Assembly: GCF_902833055.1 (NCBI RefSeq)
Contig: NZ_CADFEJ010000010.1
Span: 62,001-126,000, forward strand
Origin: Burkholderia territorii
GTDB taxonomy: Bacteria; Pseudomonadota; Gammaproteobacteria; Burkholderiales; Burkholderiaceae
Length of the DNA: 64,000 bases
Direction of reading: 5' to 3'
Of the stretch, positions 7,386 to 16,100 are shown in pieces (positions within the stretch are counted from its first letter, which is position 1; every line of letters begins with the position of its first letter). A model generated the notes under the pieces. It was not told the origin of the DNA and ran no database searches. It saw only the letters and a list, made by a program, of their open reading frames with translations. The position numbers were made by a program, and so were the translations under genes.

Positions 7386-8864
7386 CTACGCCGGCACGTC
7401 GGCAAGCGGCAACATCACGCGGCAGTCGAGCCCGCCGCCTTCGGAAGGGCTCGCCACGATCCTGCCGCCGTGGCGCGTGACGATGCTCTTGCACAGCGAC
7501 AGGCCGATCCCGTTGCCGCCTGCCTTCGACGACGAGAAGCCGTCGAACAGCCGGTCGTGCGCGCCTTCGGCGATCCCGGGCCCGTTGTCGATCGCACGCA
7601 ACTCGGCATGGCCGTCAACCTTCGCCGTGCCGAGCACGAGCGTGCGCGGCGTGCGCGTGCAGCCGGCAAACGCCTCGATCGCGTTGAACGCGAGATTCAG
7701 GATCACCTGCCCGATCAGCACGCGCTCGCACCGGATCGGCAGCGGCGCGTCGGCCTGCACGATCGCGACCGTCACGTCCGCTTCCCTCGCCCGCAGCTCG
7801 ATGAAGTACGCGACGTCCGCGAGGATCTCGCGCAAGTCGGCGGACGCGACGACAGGCTCGCGCTTCACGATGAATTCGCGCACGCTCTTGATGATCAGCG
7901 CCGCGTGCTCGGCCTGGCGATCGGCGCTGCGCAGGCCCCAGATCGCGTCGTCGACGGCGCCGCGCGCGTTCAGGCGCTGCACCGCGCCCTCGATGAAGTT
8001 GCGCACGGCCGCGAGCGGCTGGCTCAGTTCGTGTGCGATCACGGTCGCCATCTCGCCCATCGCGTTGTAGCGGCCCGCGTATTCGAGCATCCGCGCCTCC
8101 GCGCGCCGCGCGTCCTCGATCGCGACTTCGTCGCTCACGTCGCGAAACTGCACCAGCATTCCGTCGAGATCGCCTTCGATCTCGACCTGCCGGCACAGGA
8201 TCCGCAACCAGCATGGCGAGCCGTCGCGGCGCACGATGCGGTAGCGCTGCGGCGCGCTCGGGCATGCCGACGGCGCATCGCGCAGTTGCGCGACGAGCCG
8301 GTCGCGATCTGCATCGGCGAAGTAGCCGAGCACGTCGCCGAGCGGTTCGCCGGGCGCGAGCGCGAGCACGCGCCGGCCCGACTCGCTGATGAACTGTACG
8401 CCGCCATCGCGTGTCACCACCGCGATGCCTTCGTCGAGGTCCTGCATGAACTCGCGCAGCCGCGCCTCGTAGCGGCGCAGTTGCCGGCGAACCGCCTCTT
8501 CCGCGCTGATGTCGCGGAACTGCACCATCACGACGTCGCGTCCGCGCAGCGGCACGTACGTCGCGGTCGCCTCGGACAGCATGTCGACGCCAGTGCGCGA
8601 CCGATAGCACCATTCGTACACCTGCGGGCCGTCGACCAACGCGCGATCCCATGCGCTCACCGCGATCTCGCGCCGGTATTTCGGCTCGGGACGCGTCATG
8701 TCCGGCGCCTTCAGCGGCAGCAGTTCCTCGACGGAAAAGCCGAGCGCGATGCACGCGGCACGATTCGCCCACACGATCGCGCGGGTCTGCGCGTCGTGGA
8801 GCAGCACGCAGGTCGTCAGCGCGTCGAGCAGCCGGTGGAAGTCATCTTCGTCGGGGAAACTCAT
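7386..8864 (-). CDS. Soluble double-PAS sensor histidine kinase, likely IacS-type
   Basis: A 492-residue kinase without membrane segments. PAS 1 spans about residues 10-120 (ending VVMVQFRDIS), PAS 2 about 135-247 (ending GMLVQFRDVS), then a dimerisation/phosphoacceptor helix with VIAHELSQPLAAV (His278) and an ATPase domain with NLAFNAIEAF, AIDNGPGI and GNGIGLSLCKSIV. This is the layout of cytoplasmic kinases that sense aromatic compounds. It is encoded divergently from iacA, and the only FixJ-type regulator nearby lies at the other end of the operon, so the two are the natural pair. ATG 8864 is preferred over a longer in-frame start at 8939. A two-component system controlling iac genes is known in Paraburkholderia as I recall; identity here is inferred. 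Confidence 0.85.
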   Translation of the reverse strand: MSFPDEDDFHRLLDALTTCVLLHDAQTRAIVWANRAACIALGFSVEELLPLKAPDMTRPEPKYRREIAVSAWDRALVDGPQVYEWCYRSRTGVDMLSEATATYVPLRGRDVVMVQFRDISAEEAVRRQLRRYEARLREFMQDLDEGIAVVTRDGGVQFISESGRRVLALAPGEPLGDVLGYFADADRDRLVAQLRDAPSACPSAPQRYRIVRRDGSPCWLRILCRQVEIEGDLDGMLVQFRDVSDEVAIEDARRAEARMLEYAGRYNAMGEMATVIAHELSQPLAAVRNFIEGAVQRLNARGAVDDAIWGLRSADRQAEHAALIIKSVREFIVKREPVVASADLREILADVAYFIELRAREADVTVAIVQADAPLPIRCERVLIGQVILNLAFNAIEAFAGCTRTPRTLVLGTAKVDGHAELRAIDNGPGIAEGAHDRLFDGFSSSKAGGNGIGLSLCKSIVTRHGGRIVASPSEGGGLDCRVMLPLADVPA

Positions 8865-9075
8865 GATCGGATTCGTATGAAGGCGCACGGCGTCGCGCAG
8901 CCGGACGACCAACATAGCACCGCGATGCGCGGCCCGCATCTGAAGATTTCTTTAGGCCTGCACGGAGCGACACCAGTCGCGCGGCCCTACGCCCCAATTG
9001 CTGCGTGTTTTCGGCGTTTCTAGACTCGTTGCATCAAGTTGCCCGCGCAATCGAACCCTACCCCAGGAGACCGCC

Positions 9076-10269
9076 ATGCCCCACGCCGCCCTCGCCCTCG
9101 ACGCCGCGTCCACTTCGCCGAATGCGCTCCGCGAAGCGGCCGCGCGCGTGTCGCCGCTCGACGTGGTGATCGAGACCGTCGTCGCGCGCCGCGACGAGTT
9201 CGACCGGCTGTCGCACGTTCCGCGCGACGTGATCGCGCTGTTCAAGGCGGCCGGCATCTATCGCGCGGGCACGCCGCGCCGCTTCGGCGGAGACGCGCTC
9301 GCGCCGACCGCTTTCCTCGACATGATCGAGCGGATCGCGACCGCCGACGGGTCGGCCGCGTGGGTCGCGAGCTTCGGCTCGGCAAACGTCTACCTGGCCG
9401 CGCTGCCGCTCGACACGCAGGCCGAGCTGTACGCGAGCGGCCCCGACCAGGTATTCGCCGGCGGCCTGTTCCCGGTGCAGCCGGCGCAGGCGGCGCCGGG
9501 CGGCTGGCGCGTGAACGGCACATGGAAATTCGCGAGCGGCTGCAAGGGCGCCGACTGGCTCGGCGTCGGCATCGCGCCCCCCGGCGCGCAGGGCGCCGTG
9601 CCGAACAAGCCGCGCACGGCCGTGTTCCGCGCCGCCGATGTCGAGATCGTCGAGAACTGGAGCGTGGTCGGGATGCAGGGCACCGGCAGCCACGACCTGC
9701 GCGTGAACGACCGCATCGTGCCCGAGGCGTGGACCTTCGTGCGCGGCGGCGAGGCGAGAGTCGACGAGCCGCTGTACCGCTATCCGACCGTCGCGTATGC
9801 GGCGCAGGTGCTGGCCGTGGTCAACCTCGGGCTGGCGCGCGCGGCGCTCGACGTCGTGAACCGGATGTCGGGCGGACGCCAGACGACCACCGGCGCGCCG
9901 CGTCTCGCCGATCGTGCGTATTTCCGCATCGAACTCGCAAAAGCCGAGGCGCAGCTGCGCTCGGCGCGCGCGTTCTTCTACGACGCCACCGACGCCGTCT
10001 GGCAATCGATCCTCGCCGGGAACCCGGTAACGGCCGAACAGGTCAGCCTGCTCCGGCTCGCCGCGACGCACATCGCCCGCGAAGGTGCGAGCGTCGTCGA
10101 GCGCGCGTACCGGCTCGGCGGCACGGCCGCGATCTATCGTACGCATCCGCTGCAGCGTCTGCTGCGCGACGCGATGGTCGTCACGCAGCACGCGTTTCTC
10201 GGCGAAGGCAACTTCGACGGCGCGGGCGCGGTGTTCACCGGCGTCACGCCGTTCCCCGGTTATCTGTGA
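9076..10269 (+). CDS. iacA: Indole-3-acetate monooxygenase, IacA
   Basis: This 397-residue flavin-dependent monooxygenase has the acyl-CoA dehydrogenase fold. Typical segments are LSHVPRDVIALFKAAGI, TADGSAAWVASFGSANVYL, ASGCKGADWLGVG, VVGMQGTGSHDL and the C-terminal VVTQHAFLGEGNFDGAG. In iac pathways IacA uses reduced flavin from IacG to oxidise the indole ring of indole-3-acetate as the first step. ATG 9076 is set by AGGAGA at 9065-9070. It heads the operon iacA-iacB-iacI-iacH-iacE and is divergent from the sensor kinase. The call rests on gene order with all partners present as well as on the family. Confidence 0.9.
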   Translation: MPHAALALDAASTSPNALREAAARVSPLDVVIETVVARRDEFDRLSHVPRDVIALFKAAGIYRAGTPRRFGGDALAPTAFLDMIERIATADGSAAWVASFGSANVYLAALPLDTQAELYASGPDQVFAGGLFPVQPAQAAPGGWRVNGTWKFASGCKGADWLGVGIAPPGAQGAVPNKPRTAVFRAADVEIVENWSVVGMQGTGSHDLRVNDRIVPEAWTFVRGGEARVDEPLYRYPTVAYAAQVLAVVNLGLARAALDVVNRMSGGRQTTTGAPRLADRAYFRIELAKAEAQLRSARAFFYDATDAVWQSILAGNPVTAEQVSLLRLAATHIAREGASVVERAYRLGGTAAIYRTHPLQRLLRDAMVVTQHAFLGEGNFDGAGAVFTGVTPFPGYL

Positions 10270-10322
10270 TCCGCGTCGACCCGCTTCGATCCCGCTCAAC
10301 GCATTCTTCAGGAGAACATCCG

Positions 10323-10700
10323 ATGTCCGAAACCAATCCGTTGCCGCTGCGCGTGCTGTTCTGCTGCGGCGTGTCGCAGAACTTCTTCGACCTGCCACGC
10401 GAGAAGATCGGCGAAGTGTGGCAAGCGTACGGCGCGATGCTCGCCGCGATCGAAGCCATGCCCGGCGTACGCGTGCTCGGCGTGATGGATGACGACCGCC
10501 TCGTCGTCGGCCAGGCCGACGGCGCGCCGTGGACGTTCTACATCATGGCCGACGTCGCCGACTTCGACACGACGGTCGCCGTGTGCAACCTGTATCGCAC
10601 GACGCCCGTCGGCGAATACAACCTGTGGCGCTACGGCAAGATCGAGGCGCGCGTCGGCCGTGCGCTGACCGTGCCCCCGGCCGCGAAGCCCGCAGCGTGA
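10323..10700 (+). CDS. iacB: IacB-like small protein of auxin degradation
   Basis: This gives 125 residues with no recognisable catalytic motif. It starts MSETNPLPLRVLFCCGVSQNFF and has an alternating strand/helix pattern (VWQAYGAMLAAIEAM, VLGVMDDDRLVVGQ, FYIMADVADFDT) consistent with a ferredoxin-like, possibly dimeric, fold. ATG 10323 is preceded by AGGAGAA. It lies 53 bp after iacA and its stop overlaps a possible GTG start of the next gene. The position directly after iacA matches iacB, a small accessory protein whose exact role in indole-3-acetate breakdown is not settled. Confidence 0.75.
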   Translation: MSETNPLPLRVLFCCGVSQNFFDLPREKIGEVWQAYGAMLAAIEAMPGVRVLGVMDDDRLVVGQADGAPWTFYIMADVADFDTTVAVCNLYRTTPVGEYNLWRYGKIEARVGRALTVPPAAKPAA

Positions 10701-10708
10701 CGCAGATC

Positions 10709-11233
10709 ATGACCGGCCCCGATTCGACACGCACGATCGAAGCGCTCGCGCAGCGCGTCGCAACGCTCGACGCCGAACGCGCTGTGCGCGCGACGATCAC
10801 GCGCTACATGGCGCTGTGCGACGTGCCCGAGGACGCGGGCGACGGCCCGGCGCTCGCCGCGCTGTTCACCGGCGACGCGGTATGGGAAGGCATCGGCCCG
10901 CAATACGCGCGCAAGTTCGGCCGACTCGAAGGCACCGACGCGATCGTCGCGATGCTGCGCCGTTACCTGCCGCCTGATCCGCATTTCGCGGCGAACCTGC
11001 ATTTCCTGACGTCGGAGTCGATCGATGTCGACGTCGGCCACGCAACCGCGCGCGGCCGCTGGATCATGCTGCAGGCGTCGCGCTACGCGGACGGCACGGC
11101 CGAGCTGATCGCCGCGCGACTGACGATTGACTTCACGCGTGCCGACGACGGCTCGACGTGGCTGATCCGCCATTTCCGCACCGAACGCGTGCTCGACGGC
11201 CCATGGCCGCTCGCTGCCGCGCCACGGCTCTGA
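10709..11233 (+). CDS. iacI: NTF2/SnoaL-like protein, IacI
   Basis: The 174-residue product has the SnoaL-like cone fold: ATITRYMALCDVPED, a GDGPALAALFTGDAVWEG stretch, the loop LPPDPHFAANLHFLTSE and strands ending WLIRHFRTERVLDGPW. Such proteins act as isomerases, hydratases or beta-subunit-like helpers. Gene order (after iacA and iacB, before the amidase) matches iacI. Two starts are possible: ATG 10709, used here, or GTG 10697, which overlaps the iacB stop (GTGA) and adds four residues. Neither has a strong Shine-Dalgarno, so coupling to iacB translation is likely. Confidence 0.72.
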   Translation: MTGPDSTRTIEALAQRVATLDAERAVRATITRYMALCDVPEDAGDGPALAALFTGDAVWEGIGPQYARKFGRLEGTDAIVAMLRRYLPPDPHFAANLHFLTSESIDVDVGHATARGRWIMLQASRYADGTAELIAARLTIDFTRADDGSTWLIRHFRTERVLDGPWPLAAAPRL

Positions 11234-11265
11234 ACCCTATCACGCGCTCGTACGCCATCGCATCC

Positions 11266-12390
11266 ATGACAGGCTTCATCGATACATTCACGCTGGGCGG
11301 GCCCGGTCCGACGATCGCAATCAAGGACACGATCGACATCGCCGGCCATCCGACCCGTGCGGCGAGCCGCGCGCTCGCCGACACGCCGCCCGCCGAGCAG
11401 CACGCGGACGTCGTCCGTCTGCTGCTCGACGCCGGCTGGCAGATCGCCGGCAAGGCGAACATGCACGAGCTCGCGTTCGGCATGACCGGCATCAACGACT
11501 ACACGGGCACGCCGGTCAACCCGCAGGATCCGACACGCATTCCGGGCGGCTCGTCGAGCGGCTCCGCATCGCTCGTCGGGCTCGGCGCGGTCGACGCCGC
11601 GCTCGGCACCGATACCGGCGGCTCGATTCGCGGGCCCGCCGCATGCTGCGGCGTGGTCGGCATGAAGCCGACGTTCGGTCGCGTATCGCGGCGCGGTGTC
11701 GCGCCGGCCGTGACGACGCTCGACTGCGTCGGGCCGTTCGCGCGCGACGTGCGCACGCTCGCGGCCGTGATGGCCGCGATCGCGCCGGGTTTCGAACGCA
11801 CCGGCGCCGCCGGGTCCACGTCCGGCTGTACGATCGCGCGCGTGATCGTCGACGCCGATCCGGCGATCGTCGCCGCGCTCGACGCCGCGATCGGCGCATC
11901 GGGCCTGCGCGCACACGACGTCGTGCTCGATGAAATGCCCGACGCGTTCACCGCGGGGCTTGCGGTCATCAACGCGGAAACGTTCCGCGCGTTCGGCCAT
12001 CTCGTCGAAACCGGGAAGCTCGGCGCGGATCTCGATGCGCGGCTGCGCATGGCGGCGACGACGACGCCGGCCGCGCTCGCGCAAGCCGAAGCCGTGCGTA
12101 GTCGCTTCACCGCGCAGGTCGACGCCGTGCTCGAACGCGCGGACGTGCTGGTGCTGCCGACGCTGCCCGCGCTGCCGATCACGCTCGCGCAGGCGCGCGA
12201 CGGCGTATCGGTCATTGCGATGTCGTCGCTGATCCGCCCGTTCAACCTGAGCGGCCATCCGGCGCTCAGCCTGCCGCTGCCGCTCGCGGGTACGCCGCTG
12301 AAGGCCGCGCTGCAGATCGTCGGGCGCAACGGCGCCGACGAACAGGTGTGCGCGGTCGCCGCGCACTTCGAGGCGGCACTCGCCGCATGA
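11266..12390 (+). CDS. iacH: Amidase-signature enzyme, IacH
   Basis: This 374-residue amidase shows the Ser-cisSer-Lys triad of the amidase signature family: Lys20 in IAIKDTIDIAG, the cis-serine within GGSSSGSA (residues 96-98) and nucleophile Ser120 in GTDTGGSIRGPA. Such enzymes cleave C-N bonds of amides. In iac clusters an amidase-like protein of this kind is IacH, acting on a ring-oxidised indole-acetate intermediate. It is somewhat shorter than common amidases (about 450 residues), the C-terminal part being trimmed. It starts 32 bp after iacI, and its stop overlaps a possible upstream start (ATGA at 12387) of the following gene. Confidence 0.82.
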   Translation: MTGFIDTFTLGGPGPTIAIKDTIDIAGHPTRAASRALADTPPAEQHADVVRLLLDAGWQIAGKANMHELAFGMTGINDYTGTPVNPQDPTRIPGGSSSGSASLVGLGAVDAALGTDTGGSIRGPAACCGVVGMKPTFGRVSRRGVAPAVTTLDCVGPFARDVRTLAAVMAAIAPGFERTGAAGSTSGCTIARVIVDADPAIVAALDAAIGASGLRAHDVVLDEMPDAFTAGLAVINAETFRAFGHLVETGKLGADLDARLRMAATTTPAALAQAEAVRSRFTAQVDAVLERADVLVLPTLPALPITLAQARDGVSVIAMSSLIRPFNLSGHPALSLPLPLAGTPLKAALQIVGRNGADEQVCAVAAHFEAALAA

Positions 12391-12446
12391 ACCACGATGC
12401 GCGCGCCGCTTCGGCAGCGCATCCGCGAACCAGGGAATCACGCACC

Positions 12447-13190
12447 ATGTCAGACCGAGTCGTCCTCGTCACCGGCGCCGCGCGCGGGCTCGGCGCCGTC
12501 ATTGCCGAACGCTTTCATGCGGCCGGCTATCGCGTCGCACTGGCCGACATCGCCGTCGATGCCATTCATGCACATGCGCGCGATCTCGATCCGGGCGGCG
12601 AACGCGCGATCGCGCTGCCGCTGGACGTCACGTCGAAGCGCGATTTCGAGGCCGCGCGCGATGCGCTCGTCGCACGCTGGGGCGCAATCGACGTGCTCGT
12701 GAACAACGCCGGCGCATCGAAAGTCGTGCCCGCGATGGAGATCACGGCCGAGCAGTTCGACCACGTGATCGACGTGAACCTGCGCAGCGTGCTGTTCGGT
12801 TGCCAGGTGTTCGGCCAGTACTTCGCGATGCGCGGCGCGGGACGCATCGTCAACATCGCATCGCTCGCCGGGCAGAACGGCGGCTCGGCGACGGGTGCGC
12901 ACTATGCGGCCGCGAAAGGCGGCACGCTGACGCTCACCAAGGTGTTCGCGCGCGATCTCGCCGCGCATGGCGTGACCGTCAACGCAATCTCGCCGGGACC
13001 GCTCGATTTGCCGATCGTCCATGAAAGCGTCGCGCCGGAGAAGCTGCGGCAAGTGCTCGCGAGCCTGCCGGGCGGCAAGCTCGGCTCCGCGAGCTTCGTC
13101 GCCGATGCGGCGGTGTTGCTCGCATCGGGCGACGCATATTTCGCGAACGGAGCGTGCTGGGACATCAACGGCGGGCTGTACATGCGTTGA
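12447..13190 (+). CDS. iacE: Short-chain dehydrogenase/reductase, IacE
   Basis: This 247-residue classical SDR has the NAD(P) motif TGAARGLG (residues 9-16), NNAG in the middle, NIASLAG with the catalytic Ser, and the Tyr153-x3-Lys157 pair (HYAAAKGG). In auxin breakdown IacE works next to IacA and changes the fate of the oxidised indole, steering it away from coloured by-products. ATG 12447, preceded by AGGGAA, fits the normal SDR start; an in-frame ATG at 12387 overlapping the iacH stop would add 20 unlikely residues. It ends the plus-strand operon; a small GATGTG-GCT-CACATC hairpin at 13256-13270 lies between it and the convergent regulator gene. Confidence 0.85.
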   Translation: MSDRVVLVTGAARGLGAVIAERFHAAGYRVALADIAVDAIHAHARDLDPGGERAIALPLDVTSKRDFEAARDALVARWGAIDVLVNNAGASKVVPAMEITAEQFDHVIDVNLRSVLFGCQVFGQYFAMRGAGRIVNIASLAGQNGGSATGAHYAAAKGGTLTLTKVFARDLAAHGVTVNAISPGPLDLPIVHESVAPEKLRQVLASLPGGKLGSASFVADAAVLLASGDAYFANGACWDINGGLYMR

Positions 13191-13291
13191 ATGGCGGCAG
13201 GCAACGACCACGCGCGCGCCGCCGGTGCCGCGCTGCGTGCCGGTGCGCGATGTGCGATGTGGCTCACATCCTTCGCCAGTCGCCCGCGCCA

Positions 13292-13924
13292 CTAACGCAG
13301 CGGTTCGTCGCCGTCGCCCCACACGACCATCACGTCGCGCACGAGCGCCGCGATCGAGGTCGCGCCGAGTTTCTCCTTGATGCTCGCGCGATGCACGTCG
13401 ACGGTCTTCACGCTGATCGACAGGTCCGACGCGATCTGTTTGCTGCCCTTTCCGTCGACGACGCCGCGCAGCACTTCCTTCTCGCGCGCGGTCAGCGCAT
13501 CGAGCCGGTGGCGCAGCTCGCGGTGACGCTGGTCGACCGCGTGCCGCTGCTGCGCGAGCCGCAGCGCGCGTTGCACGCGCTCGAGCATCTGCTGCGAGTT
13601 GTACGGCTTCTCGACGAAATCGATCGCGCCATTCTGCAGCGCGCGCACCGACATCGGAATGTCGCCGTGTCCGCTGACGAAGATCACCGGCAACGTCGCG
13701 CCGCGCGCATTCAGTTCCGCCTGCACATCGAACCCGCTCTTCTCCGGCATCCGCACGTCGAGCACGAGGCATGCCGGCAGGTTCACGTCGAAGCGCCCGA
13801 GAAAATCGGCGGCATTCGCGAACCCTTCGGACGCGATGCCGACCGATTCGAGCAACCATGCGAGCGACGTGCGCATGCCGCTGTCATCGTCGACGATGTA
13901 TACGATCGGATTGGGTGACGTCAT
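13292..13924 (-). CDS. FixJ/NarL-family response regulator, likely partner of the double-PAS kinase
   Basis: The 210-residue protein has an N-terminal receiver (VDDDSGMRTSL, phosphoacceptor Asp56 in LVLDVRMP, Lys in FVEKPYNSQQM) and a C-terminal LuxR-type helix-turn-helix (ALTAREKEVLRGVVDGKGSKQIA then VKTVDVHRASIKEKL). FixJ-type regulators of this kind pair with soluble PAS kinases, and the kinase at 7386-8864 is the only orphan candidate close by. It is convergent with iacE and divergent from iacG, so it likely controls the iac promoters. ATG 13924 was chosen because the receiver begins here. Confidence 0.88.
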   Translation of the reverse strand: MTSPNPIVYIVDDDSGMRTSLAWLLESVGIASEGFANAADFLGRFDVNLPACLVLDVRMPEKSGFDVQAELNARGATLPVIFVSGHGDIPMSVRALQNGAIDFVEKPYNSQQMLERVQRALRLAQQRHAVDQRHRELRHRLDALTAREKEVLRGVVDGKGSKQIASDLSISVKTVDVHRASIKEKLGATSIAALVRDVMVVWGDGDEPLR

Positions 13925-14250
13925 CGGGGTGTCTCGCAAGATATCGGTATCGCACGCGCGGCATCCGGGGCCGGCGTCGTTTGTCGGGGATGTGCGGCAC
14001 ATCATAACGAGCCGAAAATGCGCTGAATACCCTTTTGAGTCCCGGACGAACACGGCAATCGCATTTTTTCGCGCGCCGTGCCGCGCATCTAGGTAGAACC
14101 TTTAGACGCGTTGGCGGGAACGCCAGCCGCGCCATCAATCTTGCGAATGGTCGTCGGCTTTTTCGCGACGTACGCTGGGGTCACCGTCGACGTTTACGTG
14201 CCGCATCGACCGCGCGCACAGTCGTCGCCTTCATCCATCCAGGAACGCCC
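13925..14250. other. Divergent promoter region between the response regulator and iacG
   Basis: No gene is supported in these 326 bp. The stretch holds the promoters of the regulator (leftward) and iacG (rightward), a T-run at 14063-14069 and the imperfect dyad described at 14089-14105. Confidence 0.5.
14089..14105. promoter_or_regulatory. Imperfect dyad upstream of iacG, candidate response-regulator site
   Basis: CTAGGT-AGA-ACCTTTAG is an imperfect inverted repeat (GGT/ACC core with CTA and TAG flanks) about 150 bp upstream of iacG. Its location suits an activator site for the FixJ-type regulator. A CTTTAG piece also occurs in the divergent space upstream of iacA (near 8951), but the resemblance is short. 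Confidence 0.25.
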
Positions 14251-14796
14251 ATGTCCGCAACGATCGATAACCCGCAACCGGCGCGCGGAGCACCCGCCGA
14301 CGCGCAAAAGGCCTTCCGCCAGGCAATGGCCCACCTCGGCGCGGCTGTCAACGTGATTACCACCGCAGGGCCGCACGGCCGCTGCGGGATCACCGCGAGC
14401 GCTGCATGTTCCGTCACCGACACGCCGCCGACACTGCTCGTTTGCCTGAACCGGTCCAGCGCGATGCACGCGATCTTCGAGCGCAACCGGCACGTGTGCA
14501 TCAACGTGCTGCCGGCCGAGCACGAACTGCTCGCGCGTCATTTCGCGGGAATGACGGAACTGCCGATGGAGCGCCGCTTCGAGCTGCCGGTATGGGATCG
14601 CGGCGAACGGGACGTGCCCGTGCTGCGCGATGCGCTCGCGAGCCTGCAGGGAACGATCGCCGAGATGAAGGAAGTCGGCTCGCATTCGGTGATGTTCATC
14701 GAGGCGACGTCGATCCGTGTGCGTGACGACGGCGACAGCCTCATCTACTTCAGCCGTGCGTTCCATCGCGTATCGCGCACGGCCTGCGTGCGATAA
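14251..14796 (+). CDS. iacG: Flavin reductase, IacG
   Basis: The 181-residue short-chain flavin reductase has GAAVNVITTAGPHG, ITASAACSVTDTPPTLLVC, GSHSVMFIEATSI and LIYFSRAFHRV. It would reduce FMN or FAD with NADH and pass it to IacA. It is transcribed alone, 1.06 kb downstream of the iacE stop and separated from the core operon by the convergent regulator gene. Compared with the paralogue at 1636-2163 it has the same core motifs but a longer, unrelated N-terminus. ATG 14251 follows an AGGAACG ribosome-binding stretch. Confidence 0.87.
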   Translation: MSATIDNPQPARGAPADAQKAFRQAMAHLGAAVNVITTAGPHGRCGITASAACSVTDTPPTLLVCLNRSSAMHAIFERNRHVCINVLPAEHELLARHFAGMTELPMERRFELPVWDRGERDVPVLRDALASLQGTIAEMKEVGSHSVMFIEATSIRVRDDGDSLIYFSRAFHRVSRTACVR

Positions 14797-14849
14797 CCGT
14801 CACGGTGCGTTGCCGCGCGCGGCTCGCGCGAGCGCACGCCCGCGCGGTG

Positions 14850-16100
14850 CTACGCGGGCGCCCGCAACGCACGCTGTCCCGCCGCGAGCGCCGCGCCGGC
14901 GAACAGCGTCAGCGCCGAATAGACGAGCCCGCGCGCGAGCCCCGCGCTGTCGGACACCCAGCCGATCGCGACAGGCCCGGCGATCTGCCCGAACGCGAAG
15001 ATCGTCGTGAACGCGCTGATGCCCTTCGCCCAGCCTTCCGGCTGCAGGTTGTGACGCACGAACGCGGTCGTCGACGCGACCGCCGACAGGAACGTCGCGC
15101 CGAACAGCACGCCCGATGCGAACGCGGCCGCCGGATGCACGAACAGCGCGGGCATCAGCGTCGCCACGCCGAGCAACGCATTGAGCATGGCGAGCGCCTG
15201 GCCGCCGCGCATCCGGTCGAGCAGCGCCGACCACAGCCGTGCCGACACGACGGTCGCGACGCCGAGCATCACGTAGAACGCGGACACGACCGCGCCGCTC
15301 ATCCCCGCGCCCCGCAGCAGCGCGACGATGAACGTCATGTAGCCGATATAGCCGACGCCGAACAGCCCGTAGCCCGCGAGCGCGAGTGCGAAGCGCGCGG
15401 GGCTCGTGCTCGCCACAGGCGCCGCACCGTCGCGCCGCACGGCCGCTGCCGCGTGCGCATGCTCGATGCGACGTGCCGCCGCCACCGCGATCGCCGAGAA
15501 CAGCACGCACGCGAATGCGAGCGCGAACCATGCCGGTTGCCAGCCGTGCGCCCGGTGCACGAGCGTCGCGGGCACGAGCAGCGACGACGCGACGATGCCC
15601 CATCCCGTGCCGCCGTAATAAAGCCCGAGCAGCAGCCCCGCATCGCGCGGCGACGCGGACGCGAGCCGCGCGGCCAGCACGCCGCCGCTGATGAAGATCA
15701 GTGCACTGCCGATGCCGGTCGCGAGCCGCTCGACGAGCAGCACGTTCATGCCGGACGTGAGCCCGCATGCGGCCATCAACATCGCGGTCAGCGCGCAGCC
15801 GGCGGCGAGCAGCGAGCCGCTGCGCCAGCGGCGCGACAGGAACGGGAAAACGAGTGCGCCGATCAGGTAGCCGGCCGCGTTGGCCGTGTTCAGCGCGCCG
15901 GCCCGCGCGAAGGTCCAGCCGAGATCGGCCTTCATCGGCGGCAGTAGCAATGCATACGAGAAGCGCGCGAGGCCGAGCGCGATCGCGCTGCCGAGCGACA
16001 GGCCGATCGCAAGCCGCCATGCGGCCATCCGGTCGGGGTCGGTGGCGCGTGCATCCGGCCGTGCTCGGCCGGCGTGCTCCGGTTGCGGCGCTGCGCGCAT
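14850..16100 (-). CDS. MFS transporter of the YbfB/YjiJ type, possible peptide or metabolite exporter
   Basis: A 416-residue, twelve-helix protein. The N-terminal AIGLSLGSAIALGLARFSYALLLP and the segment GALNTANAAGYLIGAL are the hallmark of YbfB/YjiJ-family transporters, a poorly characterised branch of the MFS. ATG 16100 is used; ATG 16028 is an alternative that begins closer to the first helix. It is convergent with iacG and divergent from the short peptide gene at 16603. An element TTTCTGGCACCATC lies 81-94 bp upstream and is repeated upstream of the GNAT gene at 18254. I infer a possible role as exporter for the peptide locus, but it could equally be an independent carrier. Confidence 0.8.
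   Translation of the reverse strand: MRAAPQPEHAGRARPDARATDPDRMAAWRLAIGLSLGSAIALGLARFSYALLLPPMKADLGWTFARAGALNTANAAGYLIGALVFPFLSRRWRSGSLLAAGCALTAMLMAACGLTSGMNVLLVERLATGIGSALIFISGGVLAARLASASPRDAGLLLGLYYGGTGWGIVASSLLVPATLVHRAHGWQPAWFALAFACVLFSAIAVAAARRIEHAHAAAAVRRDGAAPVASTSPARFALALAGYGLFGVGYIGYMTFIVALLRGAGMSGAVVSAFYVMLGVATVVSARLWSALLDRMRGGQALAMLNALLGVATLMPALFVHPAAAFASGVLFGATFLSAVASTTAFVRHNLQPEGWAKGISAFTTIFAFGQIAGPVAIGWVSDSAGLARGLVYSALTLFAGAALAAGQRALRAPA

Noticed and set aside
13256..13270. GATGTG-GCT-CACATC as a strong terminator after iacE
   Set aside because: Only a 6-bp stem and no T-run; mentioned in the iacE entry but not called as a terminator.
14797..14849. Hairpin-like GC-rich stretch between iacG and the MFS gene as a terminator
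   Set aside because: Several weak alternative pairings, no T-run and no single good stem.
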